Shown one piece after another: positions 39,401 through 39,754 of a DNA stretch of 39,754 nt. The notes under the pieces are model-generated. The model saw nothing but the letters and a program-made list of their open reading frames with translations, searched no databases and had not been told where the DNA came from. Each line of letters starts with the position of its first letter. Position 1 is the first letter of the stretch. A program made the position numbers and the translations under genes. The DNA lies in NCBI RefSeq assembly GCF_900182585.1, contig NZ_FXTM01000021.1, positions 1 through 39,754 of the forward strand. The letters run 5' to 3'. The stretch is from Balnearium lithotrophicum. GTDB lineage: Bacteria > Aquificota > Aquificia > Desulfurobacteriales > Desulfurobacteriaceae.

Positions 39401-39754
39401 GGTGGACACCCTAAAATAAGATTTGAACTCCAACAAAAGGAGGTGTCCACCAATGAAACAATTAAAGAAATTCAAAGGAACATCCCTGCACATATCAAAT
39501 ACACCCTTCAAAAAAACAATCAAAAGAGGAACGAAAATCAAAACCAAACTCGACCTAACAAAAGACCCAAACGTGAGAAAAAGACTTAAATGGATTCAAC
39601 ACTACGAAAAACACCAAAATGCAAGACTAACCTGCAGATACTTCGGAATAAGTCCAACTACCTTCTACAAATGGAAAAATAGATACAAAAAGTACGGTTT
39701 AGAAGGCCTCAAAGACAGAAACAAAAGACCCCACAGAGTAAGACAACCTCAGAT
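39401..39754 (+). mobile_element. Insertion sequence, left end and transposase start (partial)
   Basis: The window ends inside an insertion sequence. The left end is probably near 39401, where GGTGGACACC begins; the true outer boundary and target duplication cannot be fixed without the right end. The same ten bases occur inverted (GGTGTCCACC) at 39442-39451, just before the transposase start, giving a possible hairpin across the ribosome site AAGGAGG (39437-39443). The element lies just behind the tRNA promoter and is A-rich compared with its neighbours. Confidence 0.72.
39453..39754 (+). CDS. IS transposase, N-terminal part (truncated by window)
   Basis: An open frame of 100 codons running off the window end. 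It begins MKQLKKFKGTSL and contains RLKWIQHYEKHQNARLTCRYFGISPTTFYKWKNRYKKYG, a helix-turn-helix of the kind that starts IS481/IS3-type transposases, then GLKDRNKRPHR. The DDE catalytic domain lies outside the window. AAGGAGG stands nine bases before the ATG. Confidence 0.78.
   Translation, partial: MKQLKKFKGTSLHISNTPFKKTIKRGTKIKTKLDLTKDPNVRKRLKWIQHYEKHQNARLTCRYFGISPTTFYKWKNRYKKYGLEGLKDRNKRPHRVRQPQ

Noticed and set aside
39341-39547. A 68-residue leftward frame
   Set aside because: Antisense to the transposase start and overlapping the tRNA promoter.

Overview
The window looks like a piece of chromosome from a thermophilic, Gram-negative bacterium, most likely of the Aquificota (Desulfurobacteriaceae-like). 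This is an inference from AT-rich DNA, heavy AGG/AGA and ATA codon use, a BamD lipoprotein and an outer-membrane porin, an archaeal-type AGOG oxoguanine glycosylase, and housekeeping proteins rich in Lys and Glu. I ran no database search, so the placement is tentative.

Layout. 1-85 is the 3' end of a 5S rRNA. 90-7786 is a leftward block around the probable replication origin: dnaA, then an origin with ten perfect DnaA boxes that begins inside the 3' end of dnaA, then a tight dnaN-pgsA-plsY-ispA-dxs operon (sliding clamp, phospholipid and isoprenoid genes), with a glycosyltransferase upstream of dnaA. 7831-11595 runs rightward: proS, an Fe-S RecB/Cas4-like nuclease, a DUF2062 membrane protein and AGOG. 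11619-16266 is a compact CRISPR island, all leftward: two short arrays with near-identical leaders bracket a Card1/Can2-like CARF nuclease, a membrane-anchored CARF protein (Cam1-like), Csx3, Cas1 and two tandem Cas2 proteins. It contains no Cas10, Cas6, Cas7, Cas5, Cas3 or Cas9. It therefore reads as an adaptation module joined to a cyclic-oligoadenylate signalling module whose signal must be made elsewhere in the genome.

16298-24731 holds a lactate permease, an ACT protein, two divergent PaaK-type CoA ligases, a porin, and motA with two consecutive motB genes behind a possible sigma-28 promoter. 24691-28807 holds leftward midA-dprA-pgeF, then three uncharacterised rightward genes, the last with a PD-(D/E)XK signature, and a possible 30-residue membrane peptide. 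28822-39153 is mostly rightward housekeeping: guaA, nadA, a radical-SAM/DUF2344 fusion, an RNase E/G split into two frames, bamD, rsfS and rlmH, with lepB opposite. The window ends with leftward tRNA-Val and tRNA-Asp genes behind a consensus promoter, and the start of an insertion sequence.

The most interesting items are the CARF/Csx3/Cas1-Cas2-Cas2 island, the dense origin, the RNase E/G frameshift, the three-gene unknown cluster, and a roughly ten-fold excess of the palindrome GAGCTC across ordinary genes and the CRISPR island alike.
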